A stretch of 6,325 nt of DNA from Actinomycetes bacterium (GTDB taxonomy: Bacteria > Actinomycetota > Acidimicrobiia > Acidimicrobiales > Palsa-688). The notes under the pieces were generated by a model. That model was given only the letters and a program-made list of their open reading frames with translations, was not told the origin of the DNA and made no database searches. Where the stretch lies: NCBI GenBank assembly GCA_021798075.1, contig JAJZYO010000128.1, positions 1 to 6,325 of the forward strand. The letters run 5' to 3'. Within the stretch, counting starts at the first letter, position 1. Every line of letters begins with the position of its first letter. This document shows positions 1 through 5,827 of the stretch, piece after piece. Both the position numbers and the translations under genes were made by a program.

Positions 1-33
1 CGCGGCCTCGGGGAACCTGGTAACGACCGGTGA
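1..33 (+). CDS. 3' end of an upstream gene (partial, unidentified)
   Basis: Frame 1 reads RGLGEPGNDR and then TGA at 31-33. That TGA overlaps the GTG start of the next gene at 30-32 in a GTGA tetranucleotide, a usual sign of translational coupling in actinobacterial operons. Only ten codons are visible, so the product cannot be identified. The call rests on the overlap arrangement. Frame 2 is also open across this stretch (to a stop at 116-118), so the true upstream frame is uncertain. Confidence 0.3.
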   Translation, partial: RGLGEPGNDR

Positions 34-1448
34 AAGGCTGGACTCGGCCGGCGCCGCGGGCCGACCCCGACACCCAAGGAGCAGGGCCCCACTCCGCCTT
101 GCGACGCGGTCTTCTTGATGTGGGGAAAGGGGTGGCCGTCTCGGTCAAGCCCGGCCCGTTGCGCGACGGGGAGAGGCCGGTCGTGGCAGCGGCCGTCCAT
201 GCACCCGAGCCAGGTCAGGCTCTCGGGGTGGAGGCGGCTGGCGCCTTGGTGGAGGCGGCCGAAACCGCCCTTTCGCTTCATGTCCCCTTGGTCCTCCAGC
301 TGGCGTCTTCGGGGCCGCCGCCGGACGAGGACCTTTCATCCTTGTACGGCTGGGGGCGGGTGGCTCGAGCCTTGGTTCGCTGTTCGGGCAGCGTCCCCGT
401 CGTGGTCATAGTCGAAGGGCCGCTTCTTTCCGGGCCCGCGCTCTTGCTCGGGCTGGCCGATGCCGTCGTCATGAGCCCGGGCGCCTTTGCCTACCTGTCG
501 GGCCCGGCGGCCGTAGCCCAGGTCACGGGGGTGCCTGTCCAGCCGGGACAGCTCGGTGGACAGCGGGTGCACTGGGCGCGCTCGGGCGTCGCCACGCTGG
601 TGGCGCCGGACGCCGCCGGCGCCACGGAACTGGTGGCGGATCTCCTGTCGTACTTGCCGTCTCACTCAGACGAACTGCCGCCCTTTTGCCTCTCTTCCGA
701 CCCGACCTCGCGTTTCACGCCGGAGCTCCGGGACGCTGTGCCGGCGCGCGCCACGGGCAGCTACGACGTGAGGGTGGTCGTGGCCGGCGTGGCGGACGAG
801 GGACGCTTCTTCGAGCTCCGGGGTGGCTGGGCACCCCAGCTCGTGACCGGTTTCATGCGCCTCGGCGGCAACCCGGTAGGGGTGCTGGCCAACCAGCCTC
901 AGTCCATGTCGGGCACGCTCGACATCGCCGCCTCGCAGAAGGGAGCGCGCTTTGTCGAGATGTGCGACGCGTTCAACGTCCCGTTGCTCACGGTGGTGGA
1001 CACCTCTGGCTTCATGCCGGGGAGGGACCTCGAGTGGCGGGGGATCATCCGCCACGGGGCCGAGCTCGTGTTCGCGTACGCCGAGGCCACCGTCCCCCGC
1101 GTATGCCTGGTTGTCCGCAAGGCCTATGGCGGGGCCTACATAGTCATGGACTCGAAGGGGATGGGCAACGACGTCTGTATCGCCTGGCCGAGCGCCGAGC
1201 TAGCGGTGATGGGGGCTGAGGGGGCCGTCAACGTCGTGCACCGCCGCGCCGCCCCTGAAGAACGGGCGAGGCTCGTTGCGGAGTACGAGAGGGCGTTCCT
1301 CAACCCGTACGTGGCGGCCGAGCGAGGCTATGTGGACATGGTCATCGACCCGGCCGACACCAGGAGGGTGCTGGCCGGGTGCTTCCGGGCGCTTTCCACC
1401 AAGCGCGAGCGCCTTGTTACCCGCAAGCACGGCAACAGCCCGCTTTGA
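30..1448 (+). CDS. Acyl-CoA carboxylase carboxyltransferase (beta) subunit, divergent N-lobe
   Basis: This protein of 472 residues belongs to the crotonase-fold carboxyltransferase family (PccB/AccD5 type). Such enzymes move CO2 from carboxybiotin to acetyl- or propionyl-CoA, giving malonyl- or methylmalonyl-CoA, in the cytoplasm. The C-lobe is canonical: VGVLANQP (283-290), LDIAASQKGARFV (297-309), CDAFNVPLLTVVD (312-324), GFMPG (327-331), the carboxybiotin-side oxyanion segment RKAYGGAY (363-370), MGAEGAVNV (394-402), LNPYVAAERGYVD (424-436) and a C-terminal KHGNSPL. Ile371 follows GGAY, at the position where Streptomyces PccB has a specificity-setting Asp and its acetyl-accepting homologue Ile. 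The N-lobe is recognisable (LGGQRVHWARSGVA, 175-188) but diverged: SGGAR is replaced by ASSGPP (92-97). The family usually has 510-530 residues, so the N-terminus is short. The GTG start overlaps an upstream stop, and an in-frame TAA at 21-23 rules out an earlier start in this frame. GTG at 132 is an alternative start. No biotin carboxylase or biotin carrier gene is visible here. It may be a non-catalytic paralogue or have altered specificity. Confidence 0.88.
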   Translation: MKGWTRPAPRADPDTQGAGPHSALRRGLLDVGKGVAVSVKPGPLRDGERPVVAAAVHAPEPGQALGVEAAGALVEAAETALSLHVPLVLQLASSGPPPDEDLSSLYGWGRVARALVRCSGSVPVVVIVEGPLLSGPALLLGLADAVVMSPGAFAYLSGPAAVAQVTGVPVQPGQLGGQRVHWARSGVATLVAPDAAGATELVADLLSYLPSHSDELPPFCLSSDPTSRFTPELRDAVPARATGSYDVRVVVAGVADEGRFFELRGGWAPQLVTGFMRLGGNPVGVLANQPQSMSGTLDIAASQKGARFVEMCDAFNVPLLTVVDTSGFMPGRDLEWRGIIRHGAELVFAYAEATVPRVCLVVRKAYGGAYIVMDSKGMGNDVCIAWPSAELAVMGAEGAVNVVHRRAAPEERARLVAEYERAFLNPYVAAERGYVDMVIDPADTRRVLAGCFRALSTKRERLVTRKHGNSPL

Positions 1449-1523
1449 CCCGAGCCGGCCTTTGTGGGTGGTAGCGCTCGGCTAGGTGGTGCTGCCCGGC
1501 GTGCTCACTGTAGAAAGCAGCCC

Positions 1524-1555
1524 TGGCGACTGGGCCAAGCTTGCCGGTCGCGCCA
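1524..1555. terminator. Possible hairpin between convergent genes
   Basis: TGGCGAC (1524-1530) pairs with GTCGCGCCA (1547-1555) with one bulged G, and GGC/GCC can pair inside. The element lies directly after the minus-strand phosphoesterase stop codon (1556-1558) and about 75 bases after the carboxyltransferase stop, where a shared terminator would be expected. There is no T tract on either side, so it is not a standard intrinsic terminator. The rest of the 107-bp gap shows nothing else recognisable. Confidence 0.25.
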
Positions 1556-3133
1556 CTAGTACGCGCTGGCCGCGCTCGTCGCAGGTGGGAGGGTGGTGCA
1601 CCCTGAGCAAGGTGGCTTCCCCTTGAAGTAAGCAGGTATCGACGGTGAGTCGGTGGGCGGGTTGGTCGGGAGGAGCAGGGGAGGCCGGGGCGCCTGGCCG
1701 AAGTTGAAGTCGTACACGAGGTTGCCGAGGATGGGCTCGTTTTCGCGCACGTCGGGGCGAGGGTCGGGCCGGCCGTCGGTGCGCGGGTTGAGCCGGGCGC
1801 CGCCCAAGAAATCGTCCTCGATGAATTTCAAATAGGCGTCGCTCGAAAGCACCTGGTGGTCGATATAGCCGTGACGGGCGTAGGGCGAGATCACGATGCT
1901 CGGGACGCGCAGGCCATAGCCGTTGGCGTCGACCTCGGGAGGTACCACGTTGTCGTAGAAGCCGCCCCAGTCGTCCCAGGCTAAGAAGATGGCCGTGGAA
2001 GGCCAGTCAGGGCCTTCCATCACCGCGTTGACGAGGGCTGTGACGTACGCCTGGCCCTGGTGGACGCTGGACGGCGGGTGCTCGCTGTCGGCTCGCGACG
2101 GGGTCACCCACGACACCGCCGGCAGCGTCCCGGTCTTTGCGGCGTTCAAGAAGGCGGAGACCGGCTTGATGTTGCCCAACTGGTGGTCTTGGTGGACATC
2201 CTCGAAGAGCGGGAGCGGGTTCCAGATTCCGGCCGTCCGGTAGGACTGAGGTACCGGTGGGCAGGTCAGGGCCGAGTCGTTGGCGCAGTCGGGTTGTTGG
2301 CCGGTCTGGACGTAGTAGGCCCAGCTCACCTTGTGGCGGGCGAGGAGCCAGGTGATATCGGTCCATGCCAGGTCGATGGTCACCTTGCCTGTGGCGAGCT
2401 CTTGGCTGACCGCGCCGTTGAAGCGGAGCACGCCGTATGGCCCGATTATGTTGTTCACACAGCTGGAGGGCGACAGGTTGGCGCAGCGAGCGGACCACCC
2501 CGAGACCAGGTAAAGATGGTCGGGTTCGGACCAGGAGCTGACCGGCTCGAACATGTGGTCATCGAGCACGAAGTTGCGGGCGTAGGTCCAGTAGTTGGGA
2601 ATTTCGGCCTGAGTGTGGTAGCCGACCACGTCGGGGACCCGGCTGGTTGCGACCAGGCACGCTGGGTCCACGGGGTCGTTGCAGCGAGGCGCGAGGCGCT
2701 GCTCCTTGATGAAGCCGTCCATCTTGCCGCCGTCGATGTCGGCTACTGCATTGACGTGGCCGTGGGGGCCGCCGCCATTTATGTCGGCCTTGTCGTGGAA
2801 AGGCCTGTCGCAGTGCCCCGTTGCCGGGTCGGGGATGCAGACGGTGGGGACACCGTGCTTCCTGGGTATGCCGTCTGCACCGGGGAAGGTCCCGAAGTAG
2901 CTGTCGAACGAACGGTTTTCCTGCATGATGATTATAACGTGGTGGATTTTGTGGATACCTGGCGGCACCACGTAGGTCCCGGTCGGTCCGCCGCTCACTA
3001 CCTCTTGGCCGGCGTGGGGGCTGCCCGCACCCACTAGCCCGAGGGTTGCCACCACGACCGCGGCCAACAGCACGGTCCTGGGCCGGCTACTTTCCCCGCG
3101 GGCCCGAGCCGCCAACAGCCCGCGGGAGTGCAT
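1556..3133 (-). CDS. Secreted phosphoesterase, phospholipase C / acid phosphatase family
   Basis: This predicted exported hydrolase has 525 residues and belongs to the bacterial phosphoesterase family that includes PlcH-type phospholipase C and Francisella AcpA. A basic N-terminus and a hydrophobic core ([17 protein letters not shown], 21-37) followed by SPHA form a signal peptide. The family signature [19 protein letters not shown] (63-81) supplies the metal ligands Glu72 and Asn73. [11 protein letters not shown] (202-212) matches the nucleophile region, with Ser202 the likely nucleophile. SEHPP (350-354), the metal-binding WDDWGGFYD (386-394), SPYAR (416-420) and GYIDH (422-426) follow in family order. 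Ten cysteines, often in close pairs, suit an oxidised extracellular protein. The ATG at 3133 was chosen over a start at 3364 because the longer version places 77 low-complexity residues before the signal peptide and overlaps the divergent gene. No strong Shine-Dalgarno precedes the ATG. Substrate (phospholipid or another phosphomonoester or diester) cannot be decided from sequence. Confidence 0.88.
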   Translation of the reverse strand: MHSRGLLAARARGESSRPRTVLLAAVVVATLGLVGAGSPHAGQEVVSGGPTGTYVVPPGIHKIHHVIIIMQENRSFDSYFGTFPGADGIPRKHGVPTVCIPDPATGHCDRPFHDKADINGGGPHGHVNAVADIDGGKMDGFIKEQRLAPRCNDPVDPACLVATSRVPDVVGYHTQAEIPNYWTYARNFVLDDHMFEPVSSWSEPDHLYLVSGWSARCANLSPSSCVNNIIGPYGVLRFNGAVSQELATGKVTIDLAWTDITWLLARHKVSWAYYVQTGQQPDCANDSALTCPPVPQSYRTAGIWNPLPLFEDVHQDHQLGNIKPVSAFLNAAKTGTLPAVSWVTPSRADSEHPPSSVHQGQAYVTALVNAVMEGPDWPSTAIFLAWDDWGGFYDNVVPPEVDANGYGLRVPSIVISPYARHGYIDHQVLSSDAYLKFIEDDFLGGARLNPRTDGRPDPRPDVRENEPILGNLVYDFNFGQAPRPPLLLPTNPPTDSPSIPAYFKGKPPCSGCTTLPPATSAASAY

Positions 3134-3212
3134 AATGGGAGCGATGATACAGCAGGGCCCGGGCGCGGGGGTGCGGGCCGAGGGGCGTCCTGATCGGCCT
3201 CGAGGCGGAGCC
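3134..3212. promoter_or_regulatory. Shared start region between divergent phosphoesterase and binding-protein genes
   Basis: Both genes must take promoter signals from these 79 bases or from within each other's coding ends. On the minus strand TATCAT (3149-3144) resembles a -10 and would place transcription start within a few bases of the phosphoesterase ATG, so that mRNA may be almost leaderless. On the plus strand CATAAT (3131-3136) resembles a -10. No convincing -35 was found for either. GAGG (3202-3205) is a ribosome-binding motif seven bases before the binding-protein ATG at 3213. Confidence 0.35.
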
Positions 3213-4301
3213 ATGCCGCGGCGACGGTTCTTGCAAAACGCTGGCGCCGCCGCGGCGGTGGCCCCGTTCTTGGCCGCGTTTGCAGACGCGCTCGGGGGGC
3301 GGGTGGCGCAGGCGCAGGCGTCGGGCGGCTCCACGGCGTTCCCCACCCACAACCCTTGGCCCAAGTACCCTGCTTACCGCTTCGCCATGGTGAGCCATCG
3401 GACCGGAGACCCCTTCTTCGTGCCCACCCGCATCGGTGCCAATGACGCCTCCGCCCTCCTCGGTACGTCCTACACCTGGGGAGGCTCGGCCAGCGAGGTC
3501 GTGAGCGAGATGGTGGCCACGTTGGAGGAGGCGCTCGACAACCAGGTAGACGGAATAGCGTTGTGCGTGTTCGACCCGAAGGCCTTCAACTCCGAAACGG
3601 ACGAGGCGCTGTCCCGAGGCATCCCGGTGGTGGCCTTCAACGTGGAGGCACCCGCCGGCAGTGGCAACAACGCCATGGCTTATGTAGGACAGGACCACTT
3701 CGCCGCCGGCGTGGCACTGGCCGAGCGCGCCAAGAAGTACCTGCAGCCGGGCGACACCGTCGGCGCCATGATCGCCACACCGTCTTCTCATGAAGAGCAG
3801 TCGCGCGTCGCCGGCGCCATGAGCGTCTTCAAGGCCGTCGGGGCCAAGGTGGCGCGGGTCGTCGTCGGGACCAACGAGCAACAGGCGACCGCCAACATCG
3901 AGGCCTGGTACAGCTCGCACCCCGGTGCCAGGTTCGTGTTTGCCAGCGCGGGTTACAACGGGGCGGCACTTGCCGATGCCGTCGAAAAGCTCGGCCTTTC
4001 GAGCAAGGGCGTCCGCGCGGCCGCCTTCGACGTGGGCGGCCGGGTGCTGCAGGCCGTGAACAAGGGCACTTTGGCCTTTACTCTTGACGAGCAGGCCTAC
4101 CTCCAAGGCTTTGTACCGTTACTTCAGCTCTTCCTCTACAACATTTCAGGCGGTCTCATATCGCCATTCGACGTCGACACGGGCCACAAGTTGGTGACCC
4201 GCCAAAACGTGGGCCAGTACCTTCTCCACAGGGACACCTGGGAGGGTTCGAGCACCATTCCGGTGGTCCTCACGCCCCCGAAGTCGATCCGTAGCAGCTG
4301 A
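3213..4301 (+). CDS. Tat-exported sugar-type ABC substrate-binding protein
   Basis: This 362-residue protein is a periplasmic-binding-protein type 1 (RbsB-like) ligand receptor. The N-terminus [11 protein letters not shown] holds a twin-arginine motif (RRxFL), an Ala-rich hydrophobic stretch (11-24) and an AQA cleavage site near residue 36, so it is exported folded by Tat. Family features are the first strand [15 protein letters not shown] (55-69), [14 protein letters not shown] (109-122), [13 protein letters not shown] (135-147), [17 protein letters not shown] (157-173), [10 protein letters not shown] (181-190), the second-lobe [13 protein letters not shown] (241-253) and [13 protein letters not shown] (291-303). 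These fit simple-sugar or polyol receptors; the ligand is unknown. The ATG at 3213 is preferred to one at 3135 because it sits just before the Tat motif and has GAGG upstream. It is divergent from the secreted phosphoesterase. No permease or ATPase follows; the next gene is an asparaginase with its own promoter, so this receptor would work with a transporter encoded elsewhere. Confidence 0.88.
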   Translation: MPRRRFLQNAGAAAAVAPFLAAFADALGGRVAQAQASGGSTAFPTHNPWPKYPAYRFAMVSHRTGDPFFVPTRIGANDASALLGTSYTWGGSASEVVSEMVATLEEALDNQVDGIALCVFDPKAFNSETDEALSRGIPVVAFNVEAPAGSGNNAMAYVGQDHFAAGVALAERAKKYLQPGDTVGAMIATPSSHEEQSRVAGAMSVFKAVGAKVARVVVGTNEQQATANIEAWYSSHPGARFVFASAGYNGAALADAVEKLGLSSKGVRAAAFDVGGRVLQAVNKGTLAFTLDEQAYLQGFVPLLQLFLYNISGGLISPFDVDTGHKLVTRQNVGQYLLHRDTWEGSSTIPVVLTPPKSIRSS

Positions 4302-4399
4302 CGGCCTTCCCAACCAGCCCCTGGCTTCGGTCACCTTGGCCGACGCCTGGGCCGGGTTCGAGCCGGGCCTTGCGCACCTGTGTTTGCTGGTTGTGGGGA

Positions 4400-4440
4400 A
4401 GGTCCTTCGTGGTTGGGCCAGCGTCTTGCTCGAAGGACCT
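4400..4440. repeat. Perfect 10-bp-arm inverted repeat with 21-nt loop
   Basis: AGGTCCTTCG (4400-4409) is exactly complementary to CGAAGGACCT (4431-4440). The structure starts about 100 bases after the binding-protein stop and ends before the asparaginase promoter at 4498, so it lies outside the predicted asparaginase mRNA. It may end the upstream transcript, although no T tract follows, or bind a regulator. The rest of 4302-4497 shows no gene or other recognisable element on either strand. Confidence 0.5.
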
Positions 4441-4497
4441 GGTCGTCGAGGGCCGTCATGCTGCGAAGTGGGGCTGTGGGGGCGCGCGCAGCTGGAC

Positions 4498-4525
4498 TTG
4501 ACATCATGCATGATGCGACTAACAT
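4498..4525 (+). promoter_or_regulatory. Asparaginase promoter (-35 TTGACA, -10 TAACAT)
   Basis: TTGACA (4498-4503) is a perfect housekeeping -35. Sixteen bases later TAACAT (4520-4525) matches four of six -10 consensus bases, including the TA and final T. Transcription would begin near 4532, 25 or so bases before the TTG start at 4558. The promoter lies inside the longest open frame of the asparaginase gene, which shows that the upstream part of that frame is not coding. Confidence 0.6.
4502..4515. promoter_or_regulatory. Perfect 14-bp palindrome in the asparaginase promoter (putative operator)
   Basis: CATCATGCATGATG equals its own reverse complement. It overlaps the last two bases of the -35 and fills most of the spacer to the -10, a position where a bound dimer would block RNA polymerase. 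The match is seen directly; its role as an operator is inferred. No regulator gene is present in the window. Confidence 0.5.
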
Positions 4526-4542
4526 TAAGAGAGTCGCGAACC

Positions 4543-4549
4543 AGGGGGG
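4543..4549 (+). promoter_or_regulatory. Ribosome binding site deciding the asparaginase TTG start
   Basis: AGGGGGG lies eight bases before TTG at 4558 and just downstream of the predicted transcription start. A second candidate, AAGGA (4564-4568), lies seven bases before another in-frame TTG at 4576, so a start six codons later is possible. Confidence 0.5.
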
Positions 4550-4557
4550 TCCCGCCG

Positions 4558-5571
4558 TTGAGCCAAGGACGCAGGTTGAGCCGCTCGCAAGTCCTTGTCG
4601 TTTCGCTCGGCGGGACGATAGCGATGACCGGTGAGCCGGGAAAAGGCGTCAGCCCGACCCTCGAGGCTGCGGATCTCTTGTCATCCCTGCGGGAGTTCTC
4701 TCGGGTGGACCTCACCCCGAGGTCTTTCCGCCAGGTCCCCGGTGCAGAACTCAGCTTGGAGGATATCGGTGCTCTAGCCGACATGGTGGGCTCTGTTGCC
4801 GAGGAGGGCTTCGACGGCGTAGTTGTGACCCAGGGGACCGACACGATCGAGGAGACGGCGTTCGCGCTGGACTTGCTGGTCGACGGGGGCCCACCGATCG
4901 TGGTGACCGGGGCTATGGTCAACCCGTCCCAGCCGGGGGGCGACGGCCCCGCCAACCTTTTGGACTCCGTTGCCGTGGCCGCCTCGGGCTGCACAGCGGA
5001 GATCGGTCCGGTGGTGGTGTTTGGAGGCGAGGTACATGCGGCACGTTTTGTGCGCAAGACGCATACGACTAGCCGCCAGCCGTTCACATCCGTCACCGGG
5101 CCCCTTGGTTGGGTGGCAGAGGGGCGGCCCATCATGCTGGCCAAGCCGGTCGTCCGTCCGCGACCGCTCCATAGCGGTCTCGTGGCCAACGGCCGGGCTT
5201 CGGTCGCCTTGCTCACTGTTACCGCCGGTGATGACGGGTACCTCCTCCGAGCGGTCAAGGGGACGTGCAATGGGCTCGTGCTCGAGGCCTTGGGTGCCGG
5301 GCACGTCCCCTCGGCCATGGTCCCCTCCCTGGTGGAGCTGGTAGCGAGCATGCCGGTGCTGCTGTGCTCGCGGACCGGCAACGGGCCCGTGCTGCGCCGG
5401 ACGTACGGGTTCCCGGGCTCAGAGCAGGACCTGCTCGACCGGGGCCTCATTAGTGGTGGGTACCTGGACGGGCCCAAAGCACGCATTGCCTTGACGCTCT
5501 TGTTGCGCTCGGGTGCTGACAACGACGAGATCCGAAATGTAATGGAACAGTTCTACGGTGCTATCCCTTGA
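4558..5571 (+). CDS. ansA: L-asparaginase, cytoplasmic, actinobacterial type
   Basis: This 337-residue enzyme of the bacterial L-asparaginase family hydrolyses L-asparagine to aspartate and ammonia. There is no signal peptide, so it should be cytoplasmic. The catalytic Thr20 sits in VVSLGGTIAMT (14-24). TQGTDTIEET (91-100) holds the second active-site Thr94-Asp95, and RKTHTT (166-171) supplies the active-site Lys167. GPANLLDSV (130-138) and HAARFV (160-165) are typical of the actinobacterial branch. The C-terminal domain shows GLVLEALGAGHVP (239-251), SRTGNGPVL (271-279), YGFPGSEQDLLDRGLISGG (283-301) and GPKARIALTLLL (305-316). The TTG start at 4558 gives a normal family length and fits the promoter and ribosome-binding site. 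Starts at 4336 or 4510 would lie upstream of or within the promoter. The segment after GGTIAM lacks the Tyr of E. coli-type lid loops, as far as can be aligned by eye. Glutaminase side activity cannot be judged. It is followed by a second binding-protein gene after 256 bases, so it is probably its own transcript. Confidence 0.88.
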   Translation: MSQGRRLSRSQVLVVSLGGTIAMTGEPGKGVSPTLEAADLLSSLREFSRVDLTPRSFRQVPGAELSLEDIGALADMVGSVAEEGFDGVVVTQGTDTIEETAFALDLLVDGGPPIVVTGAMVNPSQPGGDGPANLLDSVAVAASGCTAEIGPVVVFGGEVHAARFVRKTHTTSRQPFTSVTGPLGWVAEGRPIMLAKPVVRPRPLHSGLVANGRASVALLTVTAGDDGYLLRAVKGTCNGLVLEALGAGHVPSAMVPSLVELVASMPVLLCSRTGNGPVLRRTYGFPGSEQDLLDRGLISGGYLDGPKARIALTLLLRSGADNDEIRNVMEQFYGAIP

Positions 5572-5579
5572 GCCTTTAG

Positions 5580-5615
5580 GCCGCCGGTCACAGTTGAGGC
5601 ATTAGCCTGAGCGGC
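5580..5615 (+). terminator. Weak stem-loop after asparaginase
   Basis: GCCGC (5580-5584) can pair with GCGGC (5611-5615), with an inner AGGC/GCCT hairpin (5597-5608, loop ATTA). It starts nine bases after the asparaginase stop, as expected of a terminator, but the stem is short and no T tract follows. Confidence 0.2.
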
Positions 5616-5677
5616 GCCCGTCGGGACCTGAGGCCCACCTTATCGGTACTGCGGACTAAAAAGGGGGAAAGAATGCT

Positions 5678-5757
5678 TTGACAGGGACATCTCATTAGGT
5701 ACAGGCCGGTTGACCGCGTGACCGGGCTCTGGGCACGTGGTATGACCAAATTAAAAT
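5678..5757 (+). promoter_or_regulatory. Promoter region of the second binding-protein gene
   Basis: Three overlapping candidates are visible. TTGACA (5678-5683) is a perfect -35, but nothing at 16-18 bases resembles a -10. GTGACC (5718-5723) and TATGAC (5741-5746) are 17 bases apart. TAAAAT (5752-5757) is the best -10 by itself (five of six bases) but has a poor -35. Which one is used cannot be decided by eye. From about 5741 to the start codon at 5828 the DNA is near 36% GC, far below its surroundings. Confidence 0.4.
5703..5728. promoter_or_regulatory. Operator-like inverted repeat upstream of second binding protein
   Basis: AGGCCGGT (5703-5710) and ACCGGGCT (5721-5728) are complementary except at one position and are separated by 10 bases. 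Half-site centres are 18 bases apart, close to two helical turns. The right arm covers the GTGACC -35 candidate. A dimeric repressor site is a reasonable reading, but it is unproven. Confidence 0.35.
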
Positions 5758-5806
5758 GAGCAGTACAATTCAAGGAGAACCGTAAGGAGACGAATTTTTA
5801 ATAAAT

Positions 5807-5817
5807 GAGAGGAGAGG
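5807..5817 (+). promoter_or_regulatory. Ribosome binding site of second binding protein, with two upstream AAGGAG copies
   Basis: GAGAGGAGAGG ends ten bases before the ATG at 5828 and is the likely ribosome-binding site. Two further AAGGAG motifs lie at 5772-5777 and 5784-5789, too far upstream to serve this ATG. Confidence 0.6.
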
Positions 5818-5827
5818 TCGTAACGAA

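Noticed and set aside
2060..3037. A plus-strand open frame (325 codons) opposite the phosphoesterase
   Set aside because: It is Val/Gly/Ala-rich without motifs; the minus-strand gene has a full set of family signatures.
3135..3212. A 26-residue extension of the Tat receptor from ATG 3135
   Set aside because: The Tat motif directly follows the ATG at 3213, which has a ribosome-binding motif; the extension looks like non-coding GC-rich DNA.
3134..3364. A 77-residue N-terminal extension of the phosphoesterase starting at 3364 on the minus strand
   Set aside because: It is Pro/Ala/Arg-rich, precedes the real signal peptide and is antisense to the Tat signal of the divergent receptor.
3087..4106. 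A minus-strand open frame (339 codons) opposite the Tat receptor
   Set aside because: Composition is typical of antisense GC-rich DNA, no family motifs are seen, and the plus-strand gene is well supported.
4351..4368. A GGTTCGAG stretch resembling a tRNA T-loop
   Set aside because: Flanking arms do not form a proper five-base T stem, and no acceptor, D or anticodon arms can be drawn.
4336..4557. An N-terminal extension of asparaginase from TTG 4336 or ATG 4510
   Set aside because: It contains the inverted repeat, the promoter and the palindrome, has no family similarity, and would make the protein too long.
4146..5522. A long minus-strand open frame (458 codons) opposite the asparaginase
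   Set aside because: It is Ser/Arg/Pro/Thr-rich without motifs and antisense to a gene with clear catalytic motifs; a high-GC shadow.
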